Origin: Phragmites australis
Lineage: Eukaryota; Streptophyta; Magnoliopsida; Poales; Poaceae
Direction of reading: 5' to 3'
Length of the DNA: 64,000 bases
NCBI RefSeq assembly: GCF_958298935.1
Contig: NC_084938.1
Coordinates: forward strand, 22,673,501 to 22,737,500
This document shows, piece after piece, positions 22,675-34,323 of the stretch (the first letter of the stretch is position 1; each line of letters opens with the position of its first letter). The notes under the pieces were generated by a model. The model made no database searches. It saw nothing but the letters and a program-made list of their open reading frames with translations, and was not told where the DNA came from. A program made the position numbers and the translations under genes.

Positions 22675-23468
22675 TCACGGCGCGACCTTAGGATTGTACC
22701 AAGCCTTAGTGTCAGCGATGTAGCGGTCGAGGTTCTGGATGGCATGAAGCCTTGTACCCTTTGCAAGGTCGAGGGATACTTCTCTTTCTTTGGTAGTCTC
22801 GGGCAAGTGAACCCGAAGGTAGCATCCCATGATTTTTGCCAGAGTCATGGCTTCATTGGTGAACAGGAGACGAAAGGGAGTAAACCCGGTGGGACGGGTG
22901 ACCATAGTGCGGAGGGACCACAATACCTTTGGGAGCTTTTGACCCATAGTCCTTTAGCAAGGTCGATGAGACATCGGTTTAGTCCAAAGAGGATGTTACC
23001 ATTGCACGCTCGACCACCCTGTTGGATTGCGGGTGACGAACTACGACAAAGCACATCTCGATGCTGAGGTCGGCGTAGAACTCTAGGAACGGGCTGCAGT
23101 CAAACTACGTCTTGTTGTCTTTGGTGAGGTGCTGTGGGATGCCAAAGCAGCATATGATTTCTTTCTAGAAGAATTTATGGGCATTCTTGGATGTGATTGC
23201 CGTGAGGGGTTTGGCCTCAATCCATTTGGAGACGTACTCCAAGGCCACGACCGTATACCTGAGGTTCCCTTTAGCACAAGGGAATGGCCCGGTTAAGTCC
23301 ATCCGCCAGTGGGCCAGGGGCCAGACGGGAGCGATTGGCTGCAAATGGGGTCAGAGGATGGTGGATTCGATGTCCCATCCACTGACATCCTTGGCAGGTG
23401 CGGACGAGTTCCTCAGCGTCGGTCATGATAGTAGGCCAATATAGTCCCTTGATAAGCTTGACCAACTT
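22675..23468 (-). pseudogene. gypsy 1 integrase, degenerate
   Basis: Minus-strand pieces read ...KGLYWPTIMTDAEELVRTCQGCQ (the C-terminal half of the HHCC zinc region), then a core with VALEYVSKWIEAKPL, and then MVTRPTGFTPFRLLF and RLHAIQNLDRYI in the C-terminal part. Several in-frame stops occur. The N-terminal boundary is cut off by the copia insertion. Confidence 0.7.
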
Positions 23469-24519
23469 CTTTTGCGTGAACCATCTTGAATATACCCTGT
23501 GACAGACATGGATTCCATGCTTGAGATATGAAAAGGATTGCGCAAGAAGTGGAATTGATGAACAAAGCTAGATGAACATGATTAGGACAACCTGGAGTAT
23601 CCGAGTTCAACTCGAACAATCTAGGTTCAACTCGGACTATCCGAGTTTCCCAATCCCAGAGCAAAATTTAGGGTTTAAGGAATTTAACAAATGCATTTAC
23701 AAACCATTGGAATACATGATTCTAGGAAGGAAAAGGAGCATCTTCACCAAAGAAAATCGAATCTAAAGATAGGCATTTAGAGATCGAGAGGAAATGGTTT
23801 TTAGGTCTACCTTGAGATCAACCGAAACACTCGGAGTCAATTCTGAGGGAGGGCCGGACAATACGGTCAAGAGATGAGTTCACTTGGTGAATAACTTGGA
23901 AATCCCACGGTGAAAACCTTAGGTCACCGGAGGGAAGGTCCCCATGGTGGGAGGATGAGAGAGGAGGTGAAAGAGATAGAATGAAGGGGTAACTTCTTAA
24001 GTTGGGTATAAGTCTGGATAATCCGGAGTATCCGGGTGGACCCGGAGACTCGGGGTTGGGATTTAACCGAAATAGAGAAGGGTCACCCAGAGGGTCCCGT
24101 TTGGGTTGAGTGACAGAATCAGGAGTATCTGGGTTAACCTGGAGACTCCAGCTTCTATCAACTTGACAGAGACAGCTAGGGCCTGAGGGCTTCTAGAATC
24201 CGGATACTCCGAGATAGGTCGGACCTTCCGGGTTCTGGAACATGGCGGAACTTGATTTTGAGCTAAGATTCGACGTAGTGATAGATTTTGAACATGGAAC
24301 ATGGAGAAGGATGGTTGGACATATAAGATATTTTTTGTCACTTGTGATAAGCCAACAAACAATAATACATAACAATGATCATGAGTAGCAAAATATGATC
24401 GAAAGATCAAAGAGTCAAGTTTTTGGAAAATAGCACTAAAAAGATATTTTCACAAACTTCTAGCTACCAAAGCTATAAGGCTAGAACAAATAATTTTATG
24501 CAACATATCAAGCCACGTT

Positions 24520-25190
24520 GCGAAAATCTAGGATATTTAGCTTTCTTTTCAACTCGCAAAACCTTTGCTCGTCTAGTGGCTTGGTGAGGATATCGGCTAA
24601 TTGTTTTTCGATTCTCACATGGCGAATATCGATATCCTCTTTTGTTGAGTGGTCTCTCTAGAAATGATGTCGGATGTCTATATGTTTAGTTCTTGAGTGT
24701 TACACGTGATTATTGGCTATTTTGATGACACTCTCATTGTCATACAAAAGAGGGACTTTGGTCATGTTGTAGCCATAGTCTCTTAAGGTTTTCCTCATCC
24801 AGAGTAGTTGAGCACAACAAGCGCTCGTGGCAACATACTCGGCTTCGGCGGTGGACAATTCTACAGAATTTTATTTCTTTGAGGACCAAGAGACCAAGGA
24901 CGTACCCAAGAATTGGGAAGTCCCAGAGATACTCTTCATATCTACTTTGAAACCAGTATAATCGGAATCCGAATAGCCGTTAAAGTCAAAGGTTGAACCT
25001 TTAGGATACCATAAGCTAAGGTAAAGGGTATAAACCAAACATCTAAGAATTCTCTTAACGGCCACTAAATGACACTCTTTTGGAGTAGCTTGAAATCTTG
25101 CACACATGCACACACTAAGCATAATATAGGGCCTAGTTGCAAAAAGGTAAAGTAAAGAACCAATCATGAAGCGATATACCTTTTGATCAA
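24520..25190 (-). pseudogene. copia 1 RNase H and pol C-terminus
   Basis: Minus-strand 24871-25167 reads MIGSLLYLFATRPYIMLSVC, later GYSDSDYTGFKVDMKSISGT and SWSSKK, the classic copia RNase H entry. The segment down to about 24520 continues the domain to the end of pol with stops. Function in the element: removal of RNA from RNA-DNA hybrids. Confidence 0.8.
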
Positions 25191-25194
25191 TGGC

Positions 25195-25935
25195 CTTGCC
25201 ATATTCATTGAGATCGAGATGTCCATTCGCTTACATAGGAGTCTTGATGGGCTTGACATTCTCCATATCAAACTTCTTGAGCATATCTTTGATGTACTTT
25301 GTTTAACATATGAATGTGTCTTTCTTGAGTTGTTTGATTTTAAATCCTAGGAAGAACTTTAACTCTCCCATCATTGACGTCTCAGACCTTTTTATCATGA
25401 TCCTACTAAATTCTTCACAAAAGAGTTGATTAGTAGAACCAAATATAATGTCATCGACATATATTTGGTAAATTAATAAATTATTATCAACTTTCTTAGT
25501 GAAAAGAGTAGTATCAACTTTGCCTATTTCAAAACCCTTTTTAACTCAAAAACCCATAATGCATTCATATCATGCTCTAGGTGCTTGCTTAAGTTCATAG
25601 AGCGTCTTACGGAGTTTGTATACATGATGAGGATACTTGAGATCTTCAAATCCAGGTGGTTGCTCTACATATACCAATTCGGAGATAGGTCCATTGAGAA
25701 ATGCGCTCTTCACGTCCATTGGATATAACTTAAAATCATGGTGAGTAGCATAGACAATAATATACGAATAGACTTAAGCCTAGCTACGGAAGCATAAGTC
25801 TCACCAAAATCCAAACCTTCTATTTGCGTGAGACCTTGAGCAACTAATCTTGCCTTGTTTCTAGTCACAATCATGTTCTCATCTTGTTTGTTACGGAGGA
25901 TCCATTTGGTGCTAATCACATTTTGATTGGGCATT
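25195..25935 (-). pseudogene. copia 1 reverse transcriptase, degenerate
   Basis: Minus-strand 25710-25934 begins PNQNVISTKWILRNKQDE and continues RNKARLVAQGLTQIEGLDF, the N-terminal RT motif of copia elements. The palm region toward 25195 is in pieces with frameshifts and stops. Confidence 0.75.
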
Positions 25936-26105
25936 TACACCAATGACCAAACTTCATTTCTCTTAAAATTATTGGACTTTTCTTGCATGACCATCACGAA
26001 ACCCGAATCTCCAATTGCATCTTGTACCTTCAAAGGTTCCAAAGAGGAAATAAAAGAGTAATATTCATAAAATTTTGCAATTCTGGAATGAGTGGTTACC
26101 CCTTT

Positions 26106-26990
26106 TTATATATCACTAAGAATGTTGTCAACTGGGTGATCTCTTTGGATATTTTGATGAACTCTTAGATGTGGCACTTGGGATTGTGGTTGAATGTCAT
26201 CCACTTCATCATCATCAAGGAATTTGATGGAGTCATCGTGAGCTTGATCTTGATCTTGGCTTTGGTCTTGATCTTGAGTTGATATTGGTGGCTCCACTTG
26301 AGTTGATGAAGATGGATGAGTTTGATCATTATTAGCCACTTGTTGCTCTTGGGGCTCTTTAAGCTTAATTTCATCAATTGCCATCTTCTTGATTGTCTCA
26401 CTTGGAATTTTTTCATCACCTAAAATATTAGGATCAACTTGCTCCGCTTGGGAGCCGTTAGATTCATCAAATATCACGTCACGCGCGATTTCAACACAAC
26501 TGGTGGTTTTGTTGAAAACACGGTAAGCGTAGGCATTTGATCCATAACCAAGCAAGAAAATTTCATCTACCTTAGGAGCAAACTTAGAACTTTTGGTCTT
26601 CTTGTTTAGAATAAAGTATTTACTACCAAAAACTCTAAAATAAGATACATTAAGCTCGTTACCGGTTAGAAGCTCGTAGACGGTCTTCTTCAAGATCTTA
26701 TGGAAATATAACCGGTTGATAGTATGGTATGCGGTGTGGACGACCTCCGCCAAAAATTTTTTCCAGATCTTGTCCTCATCAAGCATGGTCCTTACCGACT
26801 CTATGAGAGTCCTATTCTTCCTCTCAACAACCCTATTTTATTAAGGAGAGTAGCGTGCCGAGAATTCATGCTTGATCACTTCATCGTCAAGAAATTCTTC
26901 AACTTGTGTATTCTTAAATTCGCTTCCGTTATCGCTTCTCACCCTTTTTATCTTCAAATTCATTTTGGCCTCTTCTCACAAATTTCTTGA
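26106..26990 (-). pseudogene. copia 1 integrase C-terminal region
   Basis: Minus-strand frame 26106-26786 carries NRLYFHKILKKTVYELLTG, then VSYFRVFGSKYFILNKKTK and a FLLGYGSNAYAYRVFNKTT motif, followed by an acidic Gln/Asp-rich linker. Fragments of the DDE core (RSDNGSEFKN-like) lie just right of it. This motif set is characteristic of SIRE/Maximus copia. Two stops follow ARYSP in the core. Confidence 0.8.
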
Positions 26991-27171
26991 ATATGGCTTG
27001 AGTTTCACTATTATCATGCAAAAACAATACCCAAGTGAAATGAGATAATCATCAACAATAACCAAACTATATTTTTTACCGCCAATGCTTATGTAAACAA
27101 TAACCAAACTACATCTTCAACTCTCCAAGTGGTAAAGCCTTATAGGATATTAGGCTCTGATACAAATTGAA

Positions 27172-28565
27172 TGTACGTGATGACGCTTATAGGGGGGTGA
27201 ATTGGCATTTCCTGAAAATTAAAACTTCACAACAGATTACAGATTTTGGATACTCAGGGTCAATCCGAAGACTCTAGGGTCTGGAGGTTCTGAGCTCAAC
27301 CCGGATAGTCCGGATGGAACAAAAAATAAAAAACTAAGGACACATAAGCAAGTCTAATTAAATCAAAGGGTTACTACATGTTTCAAAGGAAGCTTAAAGA
27401 CATTTTTACCAACCACCTGCAGCTACAAACTCACAAATAAATAGATCAGATAAATTGCCCCATAGATCAACTAGAATGAGAAAGTATGTAAGAAAGTAAA
27501 GGAGACAAGAATTTATTTTCCAAAGTTTGGATCAAATTATCAAACGTCTCCATTGAGTTGCTCACAAAGAGCAGTGTCTCTTTCAACCCTTATTCTCACC
27601 AAGCAACCACGAAGATCGATATTAGACTTACTCAAAGCTTATTCTTCCCTTGCGGAGGCGATGATGACCTTCACAAACTTCCCGGGGCACTCCACAAGCT
27701 TAGATGCAATCTGGGTGATGCCTAGCCGTTTAGGAGCTCTAAGCTCCATGAGTAACAAACGCGAATTGATGGCTTGATGACGAACTCAAGTGCTCAAATG
27801 ATGAATTTCTGCTCACTAGCAATCAATCTCACTTTTTCAATCCAACTCTCAAAATCTTGCAAGATTTGATGCACTAGATGAGTTAGGAGGGCTATTGAAT
27901 GGCCATGAATGTGTTTGTCTCGAGTTGGTTCAATAACAACAGCATTCTAAAGAAAAGGATGAGGGGGGTATATATACTATCCCCTTAAAAAACTAGCTAT
28001 TACAGTGATTTTTGTACTAACTCGGAGTATCCAGGTTATACCCGGAGAATCTGGGTTAGCACTTAAATGCATAACCAAGAGCTTTGTCCGGAACCCAACT
28101 CAGAGAGTCTGGATGACTGACAGAACCCGGAGTCTCCAAGTTGAAACTAACAGAACACCCCTACCGGAACTGGACTCGGAGACTCCGGCTGACACACCAG
28201 AATCAGGAGTATCCGGGTCAGCCTGGAGACTCCTGGTCTAGACTAAGACATTTAACTTTCCGGTGTTCGTGGGATGATATTTGTCTCTTCTTTGTTCTAG
28301 ATGGGTACTTTGAGCACTAAGACATCTTCAAGTCAATCTATACACATCCCTCTTGATAGAAAGACATACCTATACTCAAATTTTTTAAAAAAATTAATTT
28401 AAATCTATTGAGTGTCTACATGTTGCTTCTCTTTTCTTTTTAAGGGAAGCCCACATCATTTAACTTCTTTGATAGGACTAAAACATGTTCATAACTTTGA
28501 TAAACTCATTAGTCCCTCAATAGTTTGTGATCAATTATCAAAATCCACATAGAGGCCTAGATGCA
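27172..28565 (-). repeat. copia 1 5' LTR (SIRE/Maximus-like)
   Basis: 1394 bp; on the minus strand it starts TGCATCTAGG and ends CACGTACA beside the tRNA-Met primer site. It contains several CCGGA-containing quasi-palindromic sub-repeats (about 27240-27310 and 28020-28240). Confidence 0.7.
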
Positions 28566-28599
28566 CTTTTACGGCCCTCCAATCAGAAGGCCAGATAGG

Positions 28600-29160
28600 T
28601 AGGACAATGGCGGCGGCCTTGTCGGAGGTACCCGTTGCTGACTTGTGGAGGATTTTGAAGAAGGCCCCTAAAGGGAGGACTCTGCTTCCGGCGGTGGCCT
28701 TCGCCAGGGTGTCTACCTAGTGGTTGTCCGTGTGGGGTATGCTTCACACTGAGATGCCTTGGAAGAATCTTTTGGCCTTGCGAATGGCTTCCTGGTATTT
28801 CAACAGCTCTGGATGCCGGATGTGGAATCTCTTATCAATATGCCCGGCAACAATCTGCGAGTTTGTTTTGATAATTATCCTGGTGGCCCCTAAGGTCTGA
28901 GCCTTGCGGAGCCTCAAGAGGATGGCCTCATACTCGACAATGTTGTTGGTTGCCTTGAATTCCAAGCGGGCTGCAAATTCTGCCTGCTGGCCAACTAGGG
29001 AGATGAGGATGGCTCCAGCCCCCACGTCGCTGGATGTGCATGCTCTGTCGGTGTATACTATCCAATATCTTGGGACGGGTCTTTGAGGACCCTACGGATG
29101 GGGGAGCCCATTCGGCGATGAAGTCAGCTAGGACATGTGACTTGATGGCCGTACGAGCCA
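28600..29160 (-). pseudogene. gypsy 1 second (archaeal-type) RNase H
   Basis: Minus-strand 28744-29025 reads GAGAILISLVGQQAEFAARL, KATNNIVEYEAILLRLRKAQ and KTNSQIVAGHI, the signature of the extra RNase H domain of Tat-lineage gypsy elements. It is preceded by a tether with LADFIAEWAPP. Confidence 0.75.
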
Positions 29161-29347
29161 CGAACTACATTGCGAAAGGTGCAAGCTCCATGCCCAGTGG
29201 GTTTGAGGTTGGTATGGTGATGTCGTGGGCGAGGAAGTAGTTCTAGAGCTTGTGGGAGGTCATCAAAAGTGCATATGCCACCTTTTTGAGCTGTGTGTAG
29301 TGCGTCTTAGCCTTGGCTAGGGCCTTTGAAATGTAGTAAACCAACCT

Positions 29348-30520
29348 TTAATTGGAGCAGCCTTCCTTCTCTTCCTCCTGTATGAGTACTATGCTTACAG
29401 TGTAGGTGGAGGAAGATAGGTACAGGAGGAGCCCCTCGCTAGGAAGGGGTATAACAATTGTCTTGAGGTTGAACAGGTAGGCCTTGAGGGCCTTGAAGGC
29501 GTCCTGACACTCTTTTGTCCATGTAAATGGCCCGGAGCCCCTCAATATTTTGAAGAATGAAAGGTTGTGCTCGGCGGACTTGGCAAGGAAATAGCTGAGG
29601 GCTGCCAGTTGAATGGCCAGATGATGGACCCCCTTCGATGTGGTGAGGGGGTGCCATCTCTGAGATGGCACAGATTTTGCTAGGGTTAGCCTCGATGTCA
29701 CACCTGGAGATGAGGTACCCTAGTAATTTCCCAGCTTTAGCACCAAAGACGCACTTCTCTGGGTTAAGCCGCACGCCAGCGACCCGGAGGTTGTTGAAGG
29801 TTTCCTGTAGGTCCGCAATGTGGTCGGCTTCAAGCTTATTTTTAATGACTATGTCATCGACGTAGGCCTCCATGTTGTGCCCTAACTGTTGTTCCAGGAT
29901 CTTCCGTACTAGGTAGGAGAAGGTAGCTCTGTTATTTTGGAGGCCAAAAGGCATTCGGATGTAGCAGTACACTCCGAAGGGGGTAATGAAGCTGGTCTTG
30001 CCCTTGTCCTCAACGACCATCCAAACCTGGTGGTATCCGGAGTACGCGTCCAGGAAGTTGAGCAACTCGCTGCTAGCAGTGGAGTCCACCAGCTGGTGTA
30101 TGTGAGGGAGCGGGTATGGGTCTCATGGGCAGACTTTGTTGAGCGCTGTGAAATTGATGCACATGCGCTATTTTCCATTAGGCTTCTTGACCAGGACCAA
30201 ATTTGACAACCACTCTAAATGGATGACCTCCCGGATGACACTGGCCTCCAGCAGCTTCTGTACGTCCTCCTTTGTGGCCTCTGCTCGCTCGATGGATAGC
30301 TAGTGAAGCCCCTGTCATATAGGCCGAGCCTGCGGGTCGTCCTGAAGGGTGTGCTCAGTGATGTGGCGATTGACTCTGGGGAGGTCTTGCAGAGACCATG
30401 AAAATATATCGGAGTTGTCTATTAAGATGACTATGAGCTGGGCTTCTTGCTCCGAAGTGAGGTCTGCCCCGATTTGGAATGCTCGGTCGAGCTTCCCTAC
30501 TCTCAATTGGACATGCTTGA
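29348..30520 (-). pseudogene. gypsy 1 reverse transcriptase and RNase H
   Basis: Minus strand: an N-terminal segment DIFSWSLQDLP at 30315-30506, then FLDAYSGYHQV, RMPFGLQNNRATF and the YVDD catalytic box (about 29842-29866), then the primer-grip-like GYLIS and RNase H with GPFTWTKECQDAFKALK. At least three in-frame stops lie between 30090 and 30320 and a frameshift follows 29665, so it is not functional. Confidence 0.85.
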
Positions 30521-30590
30521 CGTCCCCCTCTGATCGGGGCTTCAGAGGGACCCGTCGTTTGAGGCATGCCGAAGAGGGATCTTTAAGGGT

Positions 30591-31010
30591 TCATTCAGCC
30601 ATGTCATGCACGTGGCGGCTATCGAGAGGGGCGGGGTGCCCATACTCGATGTGCCTAGGTACCTTCATGTAGAGATAATTGTGATGGGAGATTGCTCCAA
30701 ACTTGTTCAGAGTTCCCCAGCCTAGGATGACGTTGTATGTGTAGGGCACGTCCATGACGTCGAAGGTGATCATCTCGGTTCGCATAGTAGGGCCTTCCCC
30801 GAAGGAGACATGTAGCTCTATCTGGCCCAGGGCATCGAGGGGAGCCCCATTAAACCCTTAAAGTGGCCTCTGGGCTGGAGAGAGCCGGCTTCGCGGAATG
30901 CAGAGTTGGTCAAAGGCATGTACAAAGAGGATATCTGCAGAGCTTCCTTCATCAATCAGCACCCTCCGGACTTCAATTTCGGCGATGTTGGCCATGATGA
31001 CCAGCACGTC
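30591..31010 (-). pseudogene. gypsy 1 protease region
   Basis: Reading on the minus strand gives a retropepsin-like VLIDEGSSADILF (30931-30965; the usual D-(S/T/G)-G is D-E-G here) and then MITFDVMDVPYTYNVILGWG and the linker to RT. One in-frame stop lies near 30860. The altered residue after the catalytic Asp suggests inactivity. Confidence 0.65.
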
Positions 31011-31177
31011 GGTATGGGGGAAGGTTACTCCCATAGCATCATCGTGAGAGAAGGTTACACGGGCTTCGGACCATCCAGGGACTCGGTGTTGGATGCTGGT
31101 GGCCCCAACGTGGTTGACCCCACGTGCATAATCCCACCACTACCACTTTGAGGAGCCACCGGAGGGTCCTCCTCCTA

Positions 31178-33595
31178 TTATGGCCAGGACCACCCACCTA
31201 GCATGGTCCCCTTCATCGATGTGTTGCACGGTGGGTAGCGGCGGTGGAGGAGGTAGAGCCAGCGGGGTGTGTTCTGGAAGGCCAAATGATCAATCTGATA
31301 GCCTATTGCTAGCCTATAGCCTCCTGCCTCTCGAGGTACTCCTCTCGAAAGGTGATAAGGGTCCGACAATATTCGGTGTTGTGGGCTCGTCCCACCCCAT
31401 GTTGAGTGCACCAATATCCTTCTTCTAGCTACCGATCCTAGGCGTGTTGTCGCTCAGGGAAGGCTCTAGAGCGCCCTTGGCCACACCCCTTGGAACGGGA
31501 CGAGCTCAGAGCCCCTCGTTCTTGAGCGATATTGTGCACACCGCGCCACTGCTTTTGCTAGGATCTACGCACCCCAAAGCTCTCAGCTTCCTCAGAGCCC
31601 TTTTTTACCGATGGAGGTGGTGGGGCATGCGAGGATCCTATTTGAGAGGTGGGCTTCTCAGGCTTGACACAGGGGGTCGTAGTGATACGCACAGTCGCCC
31701 GACAGAGACACTCCTCCTCCACACGTGCGTATTCCTCAAATTTGCACATGAGGGCGCTTACTGAGCGCATCGGGTGTCACTGCAGTTGATCGAGGAGAGG
31801 CCCGGTGGCTAGACCTTGGGTAGAGGTGTCAATGACCGATGACTCCGAAATGTCCTTTACCTGAGCCTTGGTTTGGGAGAATCTTCGTAAGTACTACCGG
31901 AGGGTCTCATTGGGCTGTTGCTTAATGTTATACAAGCTCTCAGAGTTCACAGGCTTGGCAAAGGTACCCTAAAAGTTGTTGCAGAAGGTGTCCCTGAGCT
32001 AGGCCGAAGCATAAATAGACCCGGGTACTAGCACCTATAACCATCGAAGGGCTATTCCTTCCAAAGTGATAGAAAAGCACTTGGCCATGGCGGCGTGCCC
32101 GCCTTCGTTGGCTTCGATGGCGAGGGCGTACACGTGAGTGAACTCCTCCGGGTCTGAATCACCTTTGCATTTAGGCAACTTAGGGGTCGAAACACGTCTG
32201 GGAAGGGTACGACTTGCAGGTCCGCCTGAAGGGAGGAGTCAGAGTTGACGAGCAGAGCCTTGTGCTGATGGGCTCGAGGCTTCGCTATTTGTTGGTCAAT
32301 CGCGGATGGCGCGACGAAGCCCTTCTTGGCCCCCGGAGCCTAGACCAGCGCAACGTTGACCATTATAGGTGCCACATCGGTCATGTTGGTAGGTGGTTGT
32401 GCTGTTCGCAGAGCCGCCTGTAGCTCCTCCAGCTGTGCCCGAAGGGCCACCACGTGCTCCTACCGGCCGACTGCGATGGCTTGTGCGGCTGTGGCCTCAA
32501 CCAGTTGTGCAGTTGCTGCCACCGCGAGTTGTGTAGTTGCTGATGAGGACATCACTCCCTCGGATACATACAATGATCCTCCATTGAACTTTCAAGGTCC
32601 AATCACAAGGGCTCGCGCACGACAATTAAATTTAGAGGTGAGCTCGTTCCTAAGCAACTCTTTATATAATTTTGAGAATAGATTACTACCTAATGATTAT
32701 ATGTTGCTTAGGAATCATGGAGAGGACAAGGAGACACATAGAGGAAGGCTTGGAGGCGTGGAGGAGCAGCTAGGACGTCCAACAACAGCAGGAGGTCCAG
32801 TCCAACTCGAGTCCGAATCAGCCTCGACCTCCAGGACCAGCGAGCAGTAAAACGGACGCCCAGGACGCATCCGGACTCCGTTTTCGACGATTCACATATG
32901 GTTGGAAAGATAATTTCATAAGGAAACCAATGGCGTTGGTTTGAGGTCCAAATTCCTTCTGAGTCAACGGGAAACGTCGTAACAAGTCAGCATCCAGAAT
33001 CTGTCCCGGTGCTGCGTCACCGTTTTTGGTCCGTTGGGCCATGTATCGTGTTGGAGTCCATTAGGGACGCGTCCAGGGGTCCTTGGCCGACCCTAATCCT
33101 TTATATACAGTAGCCGCCGCCCTAATTAGGGTTGGGTTTTGCTTAGATTATTCTGTCAAGAACAGTTTCGCTGTTTCGTCGGTTTGTGAGACCCCAACTC
33201 GTGAGATTAATCATTCATCTGCAATTTGGTTGCATTCTTCCTTGTTCTTGCTTGTGTTCTTCGATTCGCAGGCAAGGATTTTAGCCTTCTTGGCGAGGTC
33301 AACCGTGCAACGCCGGTTGATAACCACCGCGAGTTGTGCAGCTGTAGCCTTAGCCACAGCCCCCCAGGTCACAGCGAGGCCCGCTCCTTGCTGCCGCTAA
33401 AGGGCCTCCGAAAGTCATAGCCAGGGTCATGGTTGGGTCGCCAGTGGCCACAAGGCTCTCATTTTGGCTAGTTGAGGGGCTGACATCGGTGTAGCATGAG
33501 CTTGGTCGCGGCGACCCTGAGGACTTTCGCACCGATGTGGTTGGGGAGTCGGTCACTTGGGCCGCCGTCCTGATCGTCTTCTTCTTTGGTGGCAT
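31178..33595 (-). pseudogene. gypsy 1 gag, interrupted
   Basis: Starts at ATG 33595-33593 with MPPKKKTIRTAAQVTDSP about 55 bp after the LTR. An Ala/Val/Thr-rich repetitive segment follows (near 33350 and 32500), then VSALMCKFEEYARVEEE (31558-31770) and a modified zinc knuckle, C-T-Q-H...H...C, at about 31370-31410. Frameshifts and stops are frequent. A plus-strand gypsy fragment is inserted at about 32543-33335. Confidence 0.65.
32543..33335 (+). mobile_element. truncated gypsy pol C-terminus plus LTR in gypsy 1 gag
   Basis: The plus strand reads NDPPLNFQGPITRARARQLN, NRLLPNDYMLLRNHGED and ends ASTSRTSEQ at 32850, the C-terminus of another gypsy polyprotein. An LTR follows (CCTTTATATACAGTAGCC at about 33101, CAACCGTGCAACGCCGGTTG at about 33300). 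It belongs to the same family as the minus-strand fragment at 14400-15365. The right junction falls in CCACCGCGAG, which is also present in the host gag at about 32520. Confidence 0.65.
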
Positions 33596-33649
33596 CCTAC
33601 CTCTCCTAGTGCTTCTACGTGTATTCTCTTCCCTACAGACGGTGCCAGT

Positions 33650-34276
33650 TGTTGGGGAAAGAAAATGTCGTTCAGGAACAAAATGCGACGAGAGCCAATT
33701 CACTGGACTGACTCAAGCTTGGAGGAGAAGTGGAGATAGATAGAATACCACATGTTTCCAGGGAAATCTGTCCCCTTGGCTTTGTGGCCAAGGGTTTGTA
33801 TTTATACTGATATTCATAATATTAATGTACAAATATGTCTATATGAGACTGATAGAGATACAAGTTCTTTACTGTTTCACAGGGTATAGGGATAACCACG
33901 TAATTCATGACTACGACTGGTGAGGTGGTTGTCCTAGGGGCTGGTCGTTTATTCTAGGGCCACACTGCACCAGCTTGTCAGGCGGCCACCACTTGCGCCA
34001 GCATATCAAGCGGCCACCACTTGACTGGTATTACATGCTGGTCATTTCCCTGCAAGTGGGGGGCGACCTACGGGCCCTCTTCTGGTTGATCTTTCTAAAG
34101 GGCCGATGGCTCTAGAGGTCAAGAGGGCCCCGAAATGCATGGCCTCCGGGACCGAATGCATGGCCTTGGGGACCCCTCCAAATGGGGTCTCGGAGGGGCC
34201 CTAAGCCTGATGGTCATCGAGCCTAGACTGATAGAGCCAAGGGGGTGTTGGGGTCCTTGATGACGACCCCCAAACA
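33650..34276 (-). repeat. gypsy 1 LTR (5' LTR of element)
   Basis: 627 bp, TGTTGGGG...CCCCCAAACA. Homologous to 19961-20556 with many substitutions and a small internal duplication (GCATGGCCTCCGGGACCGAATGCATGGCC region near 34135-34170). Confidence 0.85.
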
Positions 34277-34323
34277 ACAGCTTTTCAGAAAAGCCAAAAG
34301 CAAATGCCTAAACAAACATGCCG
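34277..34323. mobile_element. MITE, right half
   Basis: Inverted counterpart of 19714-19760: AGCTTTTCAGAAAAGCC...CCTAAACAAACATG. Separated from the left half by gypsy 1. Confidence 0.6.

Larger units (their letters stand above)
23474..28565 (-). mobile_element. Ty1/copia (SIRE/Maximus-like) nested in gypsy 1
   Basis: A copia element interrupts the gypsy pol between RNase H and integrase. The right LTR (27172-28565) starts, on the minus strand, TGCATCTAGGCC and is followed by a primer-binding site for initiator tRNA-Met (TATCAGAGCCTAA, complement of 27151-27163). A candidate duplication CTTTT flanks it (23469-23473 and 28566-28570). Remaining pol reads integrase C-terminus, RT and RNase H in minus orientation. 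Only about 160 bp separate the primer-binding site from the integrase segment, so gag, protease and the integrase N-terminus are deleted. The left terminal region (23474 to about 24500) does not align obviously with the right LTR. Confidence 0.75.
19961..34276 (-). mobile_element. Ty3/gypsy retrotransposon 1, Tat-like, degenerate
   Basis: LTRs at 19961-20556 and 33650-34276 begin TGTT(A/G)GGGAAAG and the right one ends CCCCCAAACA. The flanking 5-mers are ACAGT (19956-19960) and ACAGC (34277-34281), four of five matching. A primer-binding site resembling that of many grass gypsy elements (TGGCACCGTCTGT on the minus strand) abuts the right LTR, so the element reads right to left: gag, protease, reverse transcriptase, RNase H, a second archaeal-type RNase H, then integrase. 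Two RNase H domains and a long 3' region with opposite-strand frames point to the Tat lineage. Many stops are present and the LTRs differ at about 12 of the first 98 bases, so the insertion is old. A copia element interrupts it at 23474-28565. Confidence 0.85.
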
